Positions 1 to 10,748 are shown, counted from the first letter of the stretch. The stretch is DNA of 64,000 bases from Cristatella mucedo (GCA_009760855.2 WPIO01000026.1:1935501-1999500); one strand, 5' to 3'. The notes: generated from the sequence alone by a model not told the origin. Numbers and translations are program-made.

Positions 1-1230
1 AAAAGTCTGATGGCTGGGAATACTGCCTTTGCATTTTTCAGGGTAATGGCTCTCAACTTTTGGGCTGCACCCATTTGCTATTCAACTAGGCAAAGAGTAC
101 AGAGTAGTAAATACAAAGTACAGACCGATTGCAAAGTCAGCTAGATAAAGCGACACATTTCTGGCTACGATAACATTCCTCAAGAGTCGGCCTCAACTGG
201 GCATAGTCGTTGACTTGGTTGTTGACTTTGTAGGCAAAATTATGTTCAGAAAACGGAGAATATATTGCACGATGCCCCGAGGTGATGCGCTAAACTCACC
301 GTGAATCGGTCGGGAAACTTAGCCTGGCGTTGATTCGGACAGCAGTGTGGCCACCCCAAGTAGCTAGTGTCTCACACTCAAATGGCTGCCAGACTGGACC
401 TTCCGTTGGACTTCCGTCAAAACGTGGTGCTCCTGCCTGCCGGGAAGGAGTTACTCCGCCAGACCTAACTGCAATTAAAAACTAAAGTGCATGCATATCA
501 GGCCATGAAGCTTTTACACATAACGTTGCTGGAACGAATGCAATCCGGAGTGCTAGATAATAGTCAGCTGGTCCTTGTTGACCATGTGTAGGTAGTTGCC
601 GAATGCTGGGAGTTCGGCGTGTCAATTCAAGGAAAATCCCTAAGCCAATATGCCGAAGACTGGCCGAACATAGCCTTTACCTTTTTAGCGCGGGGTCATA
701 ACCTAAGAATCTCGGCAAGTTTCCGGCAGAAAAAGTGAACAGCCTGTAAACAAGGCTGAGTTCACGATGGTGAAATGAGTCCACCCCTTATTAGAAGCAG
801 ACAGCTTCTGCCGCACGGACAATATTCCAGAAATATTCCTGGTGACCCCACAGAGTGCACCCTGCCGCATATATAGCATTGCAGCAAATTGCGAGCACTT
901 TTTTCATTTCCTTCTTCCATACGAATATGGCGCGGCAACGAAGGAGCCAAATCTGCCGTGTATCAAGCTGATTGCGTCCTCCTCCTGCGCAGCAAGTAGC
1001 TTATCGTGGCACGCATTCCTTTCTGGACTTGGCCTTGGGCACCTCGCAATCGCGATGCCCTAAGGGAGCTTTACCAGTCTAGACCTATCTGCGATGCCTG
1101 TTCGCAGACACTGCACGGGGGAGCAACTGGTGATATTTGCATTAAAGCCAGTACGTTCGGCTTAATGTGCTTTGCTTCAATCGGCTCGATGCAGCTAGAA
1201 TATCTGCTCCGTTACTGCCATTCAAATGCT
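1..1230 (+). repeat. Dispersed repeat, copy A (unclassified family, truncated by window edge)
   Basis: This stretch aligns in the same orientation with 39,634-40,935. Shared blocks include the opening 'aagtctg.tggct', 'aacttttgggctgca', 'cctgccgggaaggagt', 'catgcatatcaggcca.gaagcttttacacataac', 'aaggagccaaatctgccgt' and 'tctgcgatg/tctgtgatg'. The two copies differ by many substitutions and small indels, so the duplication is old. No reverse transcriptase, transposase or integrase similarity is visible in any frame. The short frames inside it are not conserved as frames between the copies. It may be a non-autonomous transposon, an LTR or a segmental duplication. The left end is outside the window. 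Confidence 0.7.
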
Positions 1231-3694
1231 ATGGGCATTGCTGTGCCACTTGTGCTTTCCTATTCCACTCTACAGCAGGCGCCACTGATGTGGCCAAAGC
1301 CACCACCAAAAACAAATTGAAAAATAATTTAAATTTTGTATATATTTTGATTAGCTTTTAACATCCAACATATTTTTCTACGATAGTGAAAAAAGTACAA
1401 TTTTAAAATATATTTTCGACAATGGTAAAAAGTGAAAACATCACAGCATTTTCTTTCTATAAAATTACAAATAATTCAAGAATAATTTTATAATCCAAAT
1501 ATTTTTCTTTTAACCCCATGTTCTTTTAATCTTTCATGTCCATGTCGATCAGTCAATATGGAGATCATAGCATCAAAGAAAGGAAAGGAAGTGTTATTAA
1601 ATGAAGGGTAAACCCTAAATCCTAAACCCTATACTCTAAACACTATTTTCTTAGGTCTTCGTTGGTATGTTTTAGTCTCAAAATTATCAGTTTTGTCTGG
1701 GCTATTTAATCACTGCTATTTTGTCTTGACCTGTTTTCTATGCAGGTTATTTTGTCAGGGTTTTTGTTTAGGGGCTATTTTGTGGGGTCACCAAACACCC
1801 AGCAAGCTAGACATGCCTAGCACCATAATAACTTAACGAGGCACATCTGACCTATACCACTCGACGTGTCAGTCAGTGCATCCACCTGCTGTCTTGTAGA
1901 GTATAACGTGTACACATAATTGCGTTGGGAATAAGCAGTCAGGACGTCCAGAACAAAGTGTGTATTTCTGTTACCAAGTTCTGAAAAGCTTAAACAATTT
2001 AACTTGCATGCCCTGGCATTGGCACATGGCATATGTCCCTTCCACCATGCCTCTTGCATCATGTTTCAATATGGATATGGCAGTGTGAAGCAATACTTGT
2101 GTGTTTTCCCTCGCATATCGCTCATCGCTGCTAGGGTTGATTCGATCGTCTGCTACTCCATCTTGCCTATCTCACTTATCTCTAACAGGAGGGAGGGGTG
2201 AGCTTTGCAGGTCTTATCATTGCTGTGACAAGCTGTTATGGTGGTGGTAACCTAACTATCCGGGGAAAAAGTCTTGAATCATTTAACTTTTGCCTGATCG
2301 CATTTCGGCTCTGTCTGCAAGATATCTATCTCTCCTTGTAATGGGTAAATTAATTCAATTTTAATTAATTTTGACAACTAAACTGTCGCCTCGAGTGCAG
2401 AGCTCTTTACAATGACTGAATCATTTCTCTTGTTTCTCCTGTGCATTACCCTACTCACTAATACTGTCACCCGATCAAATATTTTCCTTAAATTGTATGT
2501 TATCATTCCACGTACAACTAAATTTTTCGCATCAATATGAGGATCTCATGTCTTCGCCGTGTGCCCTTCTCCCCACCCAAGGTTATCTGTGAATCATTAA
2601 ACCCTCAAGTTTCTGTGTATTGATGATGTCCGAGCAAAAATATCTTCCGTCACCCCTACAGCTCAATCCTTCTTGCGACCTGTCATTGTTGGTAGAATGC
2701 TGAAATACGACCTACGCTGACGGGGTTGATAAGTTTGCACGTCAGACTAAGAATATTGTGACCCTCGCTCAGATGCCCTGACGCTTACCGCAGACATTAT
2801 ACTAGCTAGGTCTAAAAATCGATAGCTTGAGAAGCCTTTCAAAAGATAGGGACTGACTGCCCGTCGACGGGCATACCGGGACTACTGCGTATCATATCTA
2901 TCGATCCGAGATAGATAGAAGTCAAGCGTATTTAAATAGTATTGTTGAATTATAGGTGCACAATCCAGAAAGGCTGGTTTCTACCATCAGCACACTCCAT
3001 AACGGCTCCCGGGGTAGTTTTTTACCTAGCGATGCTTGTAGCGATGTAGCTGATCACGTCTGTAACTTCTGGATCAGCACGATGGCCAAGATCAGAGACT
3101 ACATCCCTAAAGTAGCAGTATCTGTTTTGAAATCCTGTCCCTCAAAAACAGTCTGCCACTGGACTCCAATTCCTTACTTCCGTGAAGCAGCTCGACGTCT
3201 ACATTCAAGGAGGCCACGAGTGTCGACATCCTGAAACTCATCTTCTGGTCAGACAAGACTACTAGCCGAAGGATCCTTGCAAGCGCCTTCCAGATTAATG
3301 TCATAGCTGTTCATGTACTGCTGAGAAACCCGACTAGCCCACCATGAAATAAGTTCAATCTGTCTGTCCAGATATTTCAAGTAAGATTTTTAGTTTTCGC
3401 ATAGCTTGAGGTAGCTTTACCTTGGGACTAAATGGGCTCAATCAGTAAAACTGTTTGACCTCATTAGGAGCCGCACAGCTACCGCGGGAAATTAGTTGTA
3501 ACATAAACAAACCAAGTAAAATTGTGCTCAGCATTGTTGATAATTTTATTTGGAAAGATCATTTAAATAGACACATTCATAGTTTCCGATGCTTTACGAA
3601 CAGCAGACCTCCACCTAGCTGTCAACAGCCTTGTGGATCCCAGCATCGCATTTACCTGCTTATGGGATAATGGCTTTTTCAAACTACTACCAGA
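1231..3694. other. No gene seen; unique AT-leaning sequence
   Basis: No frame here has recognisable protein similarity, and open frames stay below about 100 codons. The one distinct feature is a short telomere-like tract at 1,608-1,643, listed separately. The remainder looks like ordinary intergenic or ancient repeat sequence. Confidence 0.5.
1608..1643. repeat. Short degenerate CCCTAAA-like tract
   Basis: Consecutive units read aaccctaaat, cctaaaccct, atactctaaa, which are imperfect copies of a seven-base CCCTAAA motif. Animals normally use CCCTAA; CCCTAAA is the plant type. With only about four imperfect units, an interstitial telomere origin is speculative and chance is possible. Confidence 0.35.
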
Positions 3695-4205
3695 CTGACT
3701 AATACTGCACTAACAGCATCGCTGGCCGACGCCTCGCCGACTGGGACCTCGCCGAAAGCAGCTTCGCTGACAACTGCCTCGCTGAAGGCAGGCTGCCTCG
3801 CCAACGGCTGCCTAGCCAACGACTGCCTCACCAACGGCAGCCTCCCCGATGGCTTGCTGCCTCCCTGACGGTATGCTGCATCGCCAAAGGCTTCCAAGAC
3901 AACATCTGCCTCACCGATGGCAGCCTCGCCGACAACGACCTCGTGTTACGGCAGGCAGCTTTTACGACAGCAGGCAGCCTCTCCGATACCTGCCTCGCCG
4001 ATGGCAGGCAGCGTCGCAAATAGCAGGCAGGCTCGTCGCAGCCTCGCCGACAGCAACCTCGCCGACTGCAGGCATTCTCGCCAACAGCAGCCACGCCGAT
4101 AGTTGCCTCGTCGGCAGCAGGCAGCCTCACCGACAGCAGTCTTGCCGACAGCCTAGCCGACAGCAGTCTCGCCGACAGCAGCCACGCCGACTGCAGGCAG
4201 TCCGA
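3695..4205 (+). repeat. Degenerate GC-rich minisatellite (gccgacagcag / cctcgccgac units)
   Basis: Units of roughly 9-15 bases built from 'cctcgccgac', 'agcaggcag' and 'gccgacagcag' recur more than 25 times. The open frames across it on both strands (for example 3,849-4,220 + and 3,828-4,130 -) are low-complexity translations of the repeat, rich in Arg, Gln, Ser and Ala, and are not supported as genes. A second, shorter array of the same units lies at 29,045-29,180. Confidence 0.75.
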
Positions 4206-4500
4206 GTAGATATAAAATGAATGGAATGTAGCTTAGGGCTCATTCGAAAGACATCATTAATTAAATAAAACGTACTCCGATAAACAATCTCGATAACGCT
4301 CGATCGTTTCTCGTCGTACGATTTATTTAATGACTGCCATTATTCTCAAGACTCTATTCTCCATACCCTTTATTTTATATTTACTTAGAGTTTTATTAGG
4401 TTGATAAGACTATATAATAGTAAAAAATAGATGCAATTAATTAAATATTTAATTAAATAAATTATCTATCTTTATATGTGTCTCAAAACATTGATTACTC

Positions 4501-4600
4501 AATGCGACGGAAGGGTGAAAAATTTAGCGAACATGCAAAACGTATTAGAGAAGAGGTAAGAAAACATACTGGTCTTCTTCCAAAATATCCTTTCTAAAAA
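4501..4600 (+). other. Short coding-looking stretch upstream of PolB
   Basis: Reading from the ATG at 4,501, about 32 codons are open and rich in Lys, Arg and Glu (MRRKGEKFSEHAKRIREE...), ending in a run of A at about 4,597. It may be the start of a Polinton gene or the true N-terminus of the polymerase protein separated by frameshifts. I do not recognise it. The overlapping - strand frame at 4,499-4,720 looks like its shadow. Confidence 0.3.
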
Positions 4601-4727
4601 AAAAAGTTTAGATGCAAAGATTGCAACTCTATGAACACCAATAGTTATAAAACTAGATAATCCTATGGCTAAGAAAACCGTTAAGACTAACAGGGGATGG
4701 TCTTTCGATAGAGAATCCAAGAGGTAA

Positions 4728-7700
4728 ATGAAAATTCAAGAAACAGTTTGGTTTTTAGGAAAATCTTCTGATGGTAAATTCTTAGATTATGAATACATTG
4801 GACTAGAAAAGAATTTAATTGATTTTGATGCAATATATTATAGGATTGGAGCAGAACTAAAATTAGTTATTAAAGAATTACTTAAAAACAAGAGCGACTT
4901 AAAAATGACACTTGTTATTTCGCCTATTTTAGCTTCAGAAAGTGGTGCGTTTAATTACCAACCATTTGCAGAAGTAAGTAATTCAAATATAAATAGAGTT
5001 TCAGATATTGATAGAATAATTAGAATGCAATTTGCATCTTTTAAAAAGAAAGTAGAGGAATGGTTGGAAAGAGGTTTTATTTGGATTATAATTGGCATTA
5101 ATGAAATGTATGCAAAGTTTTCTTATTTTCGACATAAATTCGGTGGTATTTATTTACCAACGCCTGAAGGATTAGAAAGAGAACAGATCAAAAATTAATA
5201 TAAAGGATGAATCAGATCATCTTTGTGCTTTATGGTGTGTGTTAAGGTTTCTTCATTGGAGAGATAATCATCCAGAATATACTGCTGATTTAAAATAAAT
5301 ATTACATGAGAAACATTCACATCATCTAAAGAGAATAGAAGAGTTGTTCAACGTTAAGGAAAATTATCCTTCAAACTTATTAAATGTTGTTGACATTCCT
5401 CATTTAGCAGAATTATTTAACATTATTAATTTTTACGAATATGATAACAAAATTCTAACTCACTTATAGAAGTTGATGAAGAGAAAGAGAAGCATTTGGA
5501 TCTTCTTTTGTATAGCACACCAAATAAAAACAACTTTCACTATGTAATTATTAAAAACTTCAATGGTTTGTGCAGAAGTAGCAAAGGATATGGAACACAG
5601 CTTACTTGCAAAAAATGATTGTTTAGATTTTACTCTAAAGATAAACTAGAATCGCATGTTGATGCTTGCAAACGTGGAAATGATGGTAAATCTAGAATAA
5701 GAATGCCAAGCGAAGATAGCAAAACAGGAGATAAATGTTATTTTAGAGATTATGCTAAAGCGTTATGGTGTCCTTAAGTTGCTTATGGCGACTTTGAATG
5801 TTTACTTACAAGCATTAGAAAAACAGATAAAGAAGATCCTACTACCCCACAAGATATTTTTCAGAAGCATATTCCTTATTCATCTGCTTATACTATTATT
5901 GATTATAAAGGAAAACAAAAAACATTTAAATTATTCAATGGTCCAAATAATGATAGAGATCTATTAAAAAGTTTGCTAGAAGAAGTTGAAAAAAATAAAA
6001 AATGAAATGAAACCTATTCTTGATAAATACAAAAAATTTGATTATAGTAATTTTAAGAAGGAAGATAAAGAAGATTTTGAATGGAGATAAAATTTAGGAT
6101 CATTGTCATTTAACAAGAAAGTAGAAAGTATAGAGGAGCTGCACATAATGCTTCCAACTTAAATCTCAGCATTAATCCTAAACTAATCCTAAGCTAATCC
6201 TAAACTTCCAGTATTTACTCACAACTTAAAAGGTTACGATTCACATTTATTCGTACAAGAGTTTCAAGATTTTACACTAAATAAAAAAGTTATCGCCAAT
6301 AACATGGGGAAGTATATGAACATTGAAATTGGCTCACTTAGTTTTAAAGACTCTTTACAAATGTTGCTAAAAGGTGTTGCAGATCTTGTAAATAATATTG
6401 TTAAATCAGGAAAACCATTAGAACAAACAAGAAAATACTTTTCTATGTTGGATGTAAATCAGTACGATCTATTAAAAGAAAAAGGTATACCTCCTTATGA
6501 GTATGTAGATTCATGTTCAATACTAGATGAAAAATCTACCTCCAATTAAAAGTTTGTATGGCACATTAATTGATACAAGCATAGATGAAAAAGATTATGA
6601 TCGTGTTAAAAAAGTTTGGGCGTTGATGAAAAAATAGATCCTGATACAGAAGATACATTAAGAAAGTACAGCGATATCTATCTAACTATCGATGTTCTTC
6701 TATTAGCTGATGTATTTCAACATTTTAGACATTTATCAAAGAAAATTGATGGTTTGGATTATGCCAATTTCCCTACAGCACCAGGTTTAACCTGGTCTGC
6801 AGGTTTAAGATTTTCAAAGGTTAAACTATATTTATTAACAAACTCTGAACATTTTGACTTCTTTGAAAGCGCAATAGGAGGAGGAATAACACAAGCATCA
6901 TGTAGATATATTAAAGCAAACAATGAGATGGCTTCTAATTATGATAGTACTAAAGAAAAGAGTTGGCTGCTTTAAGTTGGTGCTAATTCACTATATGCTA
7001 TGGAAATGACTCAACCACTTCCAATTTTTAATTTCAAGTTTTTATATATTAAACCAAATAAACAAGTTTACAATTAAAAAGATATTATCATTAAAAGAAG
7101 GTGATGAAACTGGTTATGCTTTTGAAGTAGATATGCACTGTCCTGATGAATTAAATTATATTTATACTGATTATCCAATTCGACCAATTAGAAGAAAAGT
7201 AGATGTTGCAGAATACTCTGATTATACAAAGAAAACACTACTAAAAGACAATAAGAAAAAGATAAATTTTGGTGAAATTAAAGTAGAAAAACCTATTGTT
7301 GATCTAGAACCAAAAGTTAAATATGTTGTCTATTATGGAAATCTACAACTTGCAATTGAAAGAGGATATGTATTAACGAAGATACATAGAGTAATGAGTT
7401 GTACACAAAGTAGATGGTTGAGCGGTTATATACTTAATGACATTGCCAGAAGAAAAGAAGCAAAAGGTGAGTTTGAAAAAGAATATTATAAACATAAAAA
7501 CAATGCATTTTTTGGAAAGACAATGAACAATGTTGGAGAAAGAGTAAACATCGAGCGTTTGACCTAAAATATGATAAGGATATTCTAGTTTCAGATAAAA
7601 GAGTAATAATGAGTGCAAGATTTAACGACAGAAGGTTGTTCAATCAAGACTTAGTTGGAATTGAAACAAACAAGGCAGAGATCTGTCTTGATAAACCAAT

Positions 7701-8055
7701 TTATTCAGGTTTTAAAATTCAAGATATTTCAAAATTAATAATGTAAGATTTCTATTACAACACAATAAAAGATTACTATAATGATAAAGTGTCACTTGCT
7801 TATACTGACACTGATTCTTTGGTAATGCAAATAAATGCTGATAAAGTTTATAAAGATTTTGAAAATCACTTAGATTACCTAGATGTATCTGGATATCTTA
7901 AGGATCAAGATATATGGAAAGTAGGAGCTGAAAAGATTATACCTACTAATAAGGGAAGTCAAGGAACATTCAAAGATAAAATAAGTGAAACATATTCAAT
8001 AGATCCAAAAACAAAAGATTTCCTTAAGGATGAGAAAGGTGTTATGATAATCTAG
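4728..8055 (+). pseudogene. Protein-primed DNA polymerase B (Polinton type), multiply disrupted
   Basis: In Polintons this enzyme replicates the element from a protein primer. The pieces lie in order: an N-terminal domain (4,728-5,198), a Cys/His cluster near 5,590-5,670, the exonuclease I motif GDFEC at 5,787-5,801, exonuclease II NLKGYDSHLF near 6,222-6,250, exonuclease III YLTIDVLLLADVF at about 6,678-6,716, the TAPGLTWSAG and GGITQASCRY blocks (6,775-6,915), motif A as GANSLYAME near 6,979, motif B NNAFFGKTMNNV near 7,500, and motif C YTDTDSLV at 7,801-7,824. The motif A region has Gly where the family has the catalytic Asp. In-frame stops and at least one frameshift (about 5,197) break the frame, and a short tandem repeat at 6,168-6,206 interrupts it. 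Similarity fades after about 8,000, so the C-terminus is truncated or replaced. Confidence 0.85.
6168..6206 (+). repeat. Tandem taatcctaaac/g repeat inside PolB
   Basis: Three near-identical 11-12-base units (aatcctaaact, aatcctaagct, aatcctaaact) lie just before the exonuclease II motif. They add sequence not expected in the polymerase family and look like a local expansion after the gene died. Confidence 0.6.
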
Positions 8056-8429
8056 ACAGTGATGTAATGAAGTAGAACAACATCCTTTTTAAAGTGTTTC
8101 CTAACTAATGAATATAATTTAGTTGGTCTCTCTTTTTTAAATGAATTGGAATTTATGTTACAGAATGAACAAATTATACTTGTATAATTGCAAATAAGAC
8201 TAGAATCAAATTATGTTTCATTCATATCTTTATCACAGACGTCACAACGCATTTCATACTTTTGCTTTGGTCTTTTTATTTTTGGATGACAATAAGGATG
8301 ACCTGGCTCAAGGTACTCAGCTTCATTAAATGTATTTAAATATGTCACAAAATATTTCCATTCTCTATTGAATGTCATTTTTAACTCTAAAAGAAAGAAA
8401 AAAGAAGGTAAATTCAATCCTGACTCCGA
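8056..8429. other. PolB-integrase spacer with a short - strand frame
   Basis: Between the PolB remnant and integrase, the - strand is open at 8,211-8,417 (68 residues). The frame contains a CxxC pair (CDVC) near its C-terminus and a His/Cys/Lys/Arg-rich stretch (GHPYCHPKIKRPKQK), which looks like part of a zinc-binding protein. It is the best-looking frame of the spacer, but I do not recognise it and it may be a chance frame or an inverted gene fragment. Confidence 0.3.
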
Positions 8430-9245
8430 TATAAGTTAAGTATTCAAACCAAGAACTAAGAATATTCCACAAGGTTTCTTTAGTATTGTTGAACCTAATG
8501 AAAATAATCAAGCAGAGATTTTATATATGCCTAGTGATTCTTTATATAAATATGCTTTGAGTGATATTGATGTTGCTAGTACATATAAAGATGCAAGACC
8601 GCTCAAAGCAAAATCTTCTAAAGAAGTAACACAAGCAATAATAGATATTTATAGTAAAGGACCTTTGAAATGGCCAAAGAAAATGACAGTCGATCCAGGA
8701 TCAGAGTTTAGAGGAGAGTTTGCAAAATAAAGGAAATAACACGAAACACGTATTATAGAAGGTACTAGTAAAAAGAGTGTTGCATTAGTTGAAAGAAGGA
8801 ATAAAACAGTAGCTGAGAGAGCATTAATTGCACAGTATGAAAAAGAATTAGAAATTATCAATAAAGGAGAATATACTAGAAACAGAGAGTAGATCTACAA
8901 TTTACCAAAGATTATTGACTATCTAAATAATAGCATTACAAAAGCAACTGGTGAAAAATCTGCCAAAGCAATAAAAATAAAGAAATAGTACAACTAAAGA
9001 AACCAAAATATCATAGAAAAATAGGAGAACAAGAAAAGTTATTAGAACTTGGAACCGCTGTTAGATATTTATTAGAACCAGGTGAAGGAGAAGATAGAAA
9101 AGAAGAAGAGCTACAGATACAATATGGAGTTTAACTTAACATACTATTGATAGAATAATGATATTGCAAGAACAGCCAGTTAGATATTTTGTAAATGATG
9201 TTAAAAAAAGTTTTTTTAGAGAGGAGTTGCAAGTTATTAAGACTT
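8430..9245 (+). pseudogene. rve (DDE) integrase of Polinton-like element, disrupted
   Basis: The core is open from 8,527 to 8,730, with the first catalytic Asp in ALSDIDVAST (about 8,562) and the second in TVDPGSEFRG (8,692). The third motif position, Glu in ALVERRNKT, follows at about 8,790 after two stops. A C-terminal part with RYLLEPGEGE (about 9,063) and EQPVRYF...SFFREELQV (9,170-9,240) resembles the C-terminal, chromodomain-like portion of Polinton integrases. The enzyme would insert the element into host DNA. Several stops and a frame change show it is dead. Order PolB-integrase on one strand supports a single element. Confidence 0.8.
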
Positions 9246-9249
9246 AGTA

Positions 9250-9633
9250 TCACTTTTTTTCTAATGGATCAATTAGTATTTCATTAAATTCTTCTTTAGT
9301 TACTTTATCATCATTTAAAGCATCGACAATCTTTAAAACTAAGTTATGATTTGCTTGAAGTGTAGATCTTTTTCTCCTATCAATTTGTGATAATGTATTT
9401 TCAATTGATATTATCATTGTTGCTAAACTTCCTAAAACAGTAACTACATGAGAAAGATCCTGTTTTGAAATATAAGTACTGGTTACTGTAATTGCAAGAC
9501 TCAATAGAATACCTATACATTGAAAACAATGCTTAACTCTTATTCGTTTTGTTAAACAACCTTTAATTCTATCATTGTCTAAAAGCATTTTGTTATATTT
9601 GTCATTAGCATATTTACTTTGAAGGTCTGACAT
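9250..9633 (-). CDS. Intact 127-residue two-helix membrane protein of the Polinton-like element
   Basis: This is the only unbroken frame in the AT-rich island. It is convergent with the integrase remnant, whose last similarity ends about 10 bases from this stop. The sequence shows a charged N-terminal helix (residues 1-35), two probable membrane helices (about 37-55, CFQCIGILLSLAITVTSTYI; about 61-77, VVTVLGSLATMIISI), a basic turn (DRRKR, about 86-90) and a soluble C-terminal segment with DALNDDKVTKEEF. That segment fits an EF-hand-like loop with D at positions 1 and 5, a hydrophobic residue at 8 and E at 12. Both termini would lie on the same side of the membrane. A holin-like or two-helix membrane effector role is speculation from architecture alone; I do not recognise the family. 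Confidence 0.6.
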   Translation of the reverse strand: MSDLQSKYANDKYNKMLLDNDRIKGCLTKRIRVKHCFQCIGILLSLAITVTSTYISKQDLSHVVTVLGSLATMIISIENTLSQIDRRKRSTLQANHNLVLKIVDALNDDKVTKEEFNEILIDPLEKK

Positions 9634-9707
9634 TGTCCTATATTATTTTGCAAATAAAAACTGCTTTACCATTGTATGGTCATATCAACTAAACACAACT
9701 CCAAGTA

Positions 9708-9712
9708 GTATG
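9708..9712. repeat. Left target-site duplication GTATG
   Basis: GTATG directly precedes the 5' LTR and is repeated exactly at 14,078-14,082 directly after the 3' LTR. This fixes both element ends and marks one integration event. Confidence 0.9.
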
Positions 9713-10014
9713 TGTAGTCTGAGTATATCCAGGCCGGTACCGCTCCTCTCCTAAACAACCGGTGGGAGCATCTTCGAGAGAGGCCTGTGAGCAGCTGTGG
9801 TCGGCTTCTAATGAGGCGTTGACACAGGCCGATAACCCACTGGTGAGCAGATGGTAGATTCACCATCGGGGTCGGCCAAAGCACAGCCGGAGAGGGGACT
9901 GAGTGGGAGAGAGGGGCGAGTGAAGTCGTGCTCCCTCTGCTCTGTGAGTAGTACAATAAATTGTTGGTGTTGGTTCTGTGCGGGCATGCTTTGTGCAAGG
10001 CGAATCAAAGCACA
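9713..10014 (+). repeat. 5' LTR of LTR element 1
   Basis: Matches 13,767-14,077 almost throughout, from TGTAGTCTGAGTATA to CAAAGCACA. It contains an 'acaataaattg' polyadenylation-like motif near 9,952. The bases after it (agctatttcg) do not resemble the usual TGG start of a tRNA primer site. Confidence 0.92.
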
Positions 10015-10037
10015 AGCTATTTCGCGGGATTGAGTCG

Positions 10038-10722
10038 ATGGCATCAATGGTTATGCTAGGCAAAATCGCACCTTGTGATGGTAAAACGGACTTAGTCGAG
10101 TGGGTACGTCGACTGGACTCCTCGGCCAAGACGAACAAGGTTAAAGATGACGATCTTGCCGAACTCATGCCCTTGTATTTAACCGGCGGAGCTTTTGCCG
10201 TCTATGAAGTGCTGGTGGACAGTGATAAAAGTGACTACACGAAGGTGAAACACGAACTCAGCACCGCGTTTTCGCCCGATTGCTTTCGCGCGTACGACGA
10301 GTTGTCGAGCAGAAAACTTCACGAGGGTGAGTTGCCAGATGTCTACTTGGCCGACCTTGTTTGCTTGACGCCCCCCCCCCCCGGAGTCTTTGCTGAAGTG
10401 CGTATTTGTGTCGTGTCTACCCGATGACGTAAAGAGGCAGCTCCGAGCTGCGTGCTCGCTTACAAAAGCTGATTTGCCCGTGCTGGTTGAAATGTCGAGG
10501 AACTGTGTCTCGTCAAGTGAGGCATGTCTTGCCAGCCGTTTTGAGGATCGACACGCTCAGACCCGTGGCATCGTGGTGCAGTCTAGGCCGGACTCGCAAA
10601 GGCGGTACCCCGACCGGCCTTTTCGCAGCGGGCCGCACACGCGACTTTGCTGGATCTTCGGCGATCCGAATCATCTAGCTGCTGCGTGTTGTAAAATATT
10701 CGGCAATCAAAAAAACGACTAA
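10038..10722 (+). pseudogene. Gag of LTR element 1 (frameshifted)
   Basis: Translation from ATG 10,038 gives a capsid-like protein (MLGKIAPCDGKTDLVEWVRR, then ...YEVLVDSDKSDYTKVKHELSTAF). It shifts frame at a run of 12 C (10,371-10,382) and resumes with LKCVFVSCLPDDVKRQLRAAC. Near the end, LCWIFGDPNHLAAAC fits a CCHC zinc knuckle in which the second Cys has become Phe. The downstream frame ends at 10,722, 26 bases before the protease frame. The C run is the likely frameshift site. Confidence 0.75.
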
Positions 10723-10748
10723 GGGGAGCCACCAACACCGGCGCCAGC

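Larger units (their letters stand above)
4210..9660 (+). mobile_element. Polinton/Maverick-like element relic (AT-rich island)
   Basis: The block is conspicuously AT-rich compared with both flanks and holds the two hallmark Polinton genes: a protein-primed family B DNA polymerase (4,728-8,055) followed by a retroviral-type rve integrase (8,430-9,245). A small membrane-protein gene lies convergently on the - strand (9,250-9,633). Capsid, penton, maturation protease and packaging ATPase genes were not found, so only part of the element remains, or it is a reduced relative. PolB and integrase carry several stops and frameshifts, so the element is dead. I could not find long terminal inverted repeats. 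Boundaries are placed from base composition: the minisatellite on the left and the LTR element on the right. Confidence 0.75.

Noticed and set aside
3828-4220. Open frames on both strands as Arg/Gln/Ser-rich proteins
   Set aside because: They translate a minisatellite and have no composition or motif independent of the repeat.
4728-8055. PolB read as an intact gene under a reassigned stop code (TAA/TAG as Gln)
   Set aside because: Frameshifts are also needed (for example near 5,197), the motif A Asp is lost, and the region lies in an animal nuclear context; ordinary decay explains it.
9666-10168. Minus-strand ORFs over the LTR of element 1
   Set aside because: Equivalent frames occur in the other LTR with different lengths; they are shadows of LTR sequence.
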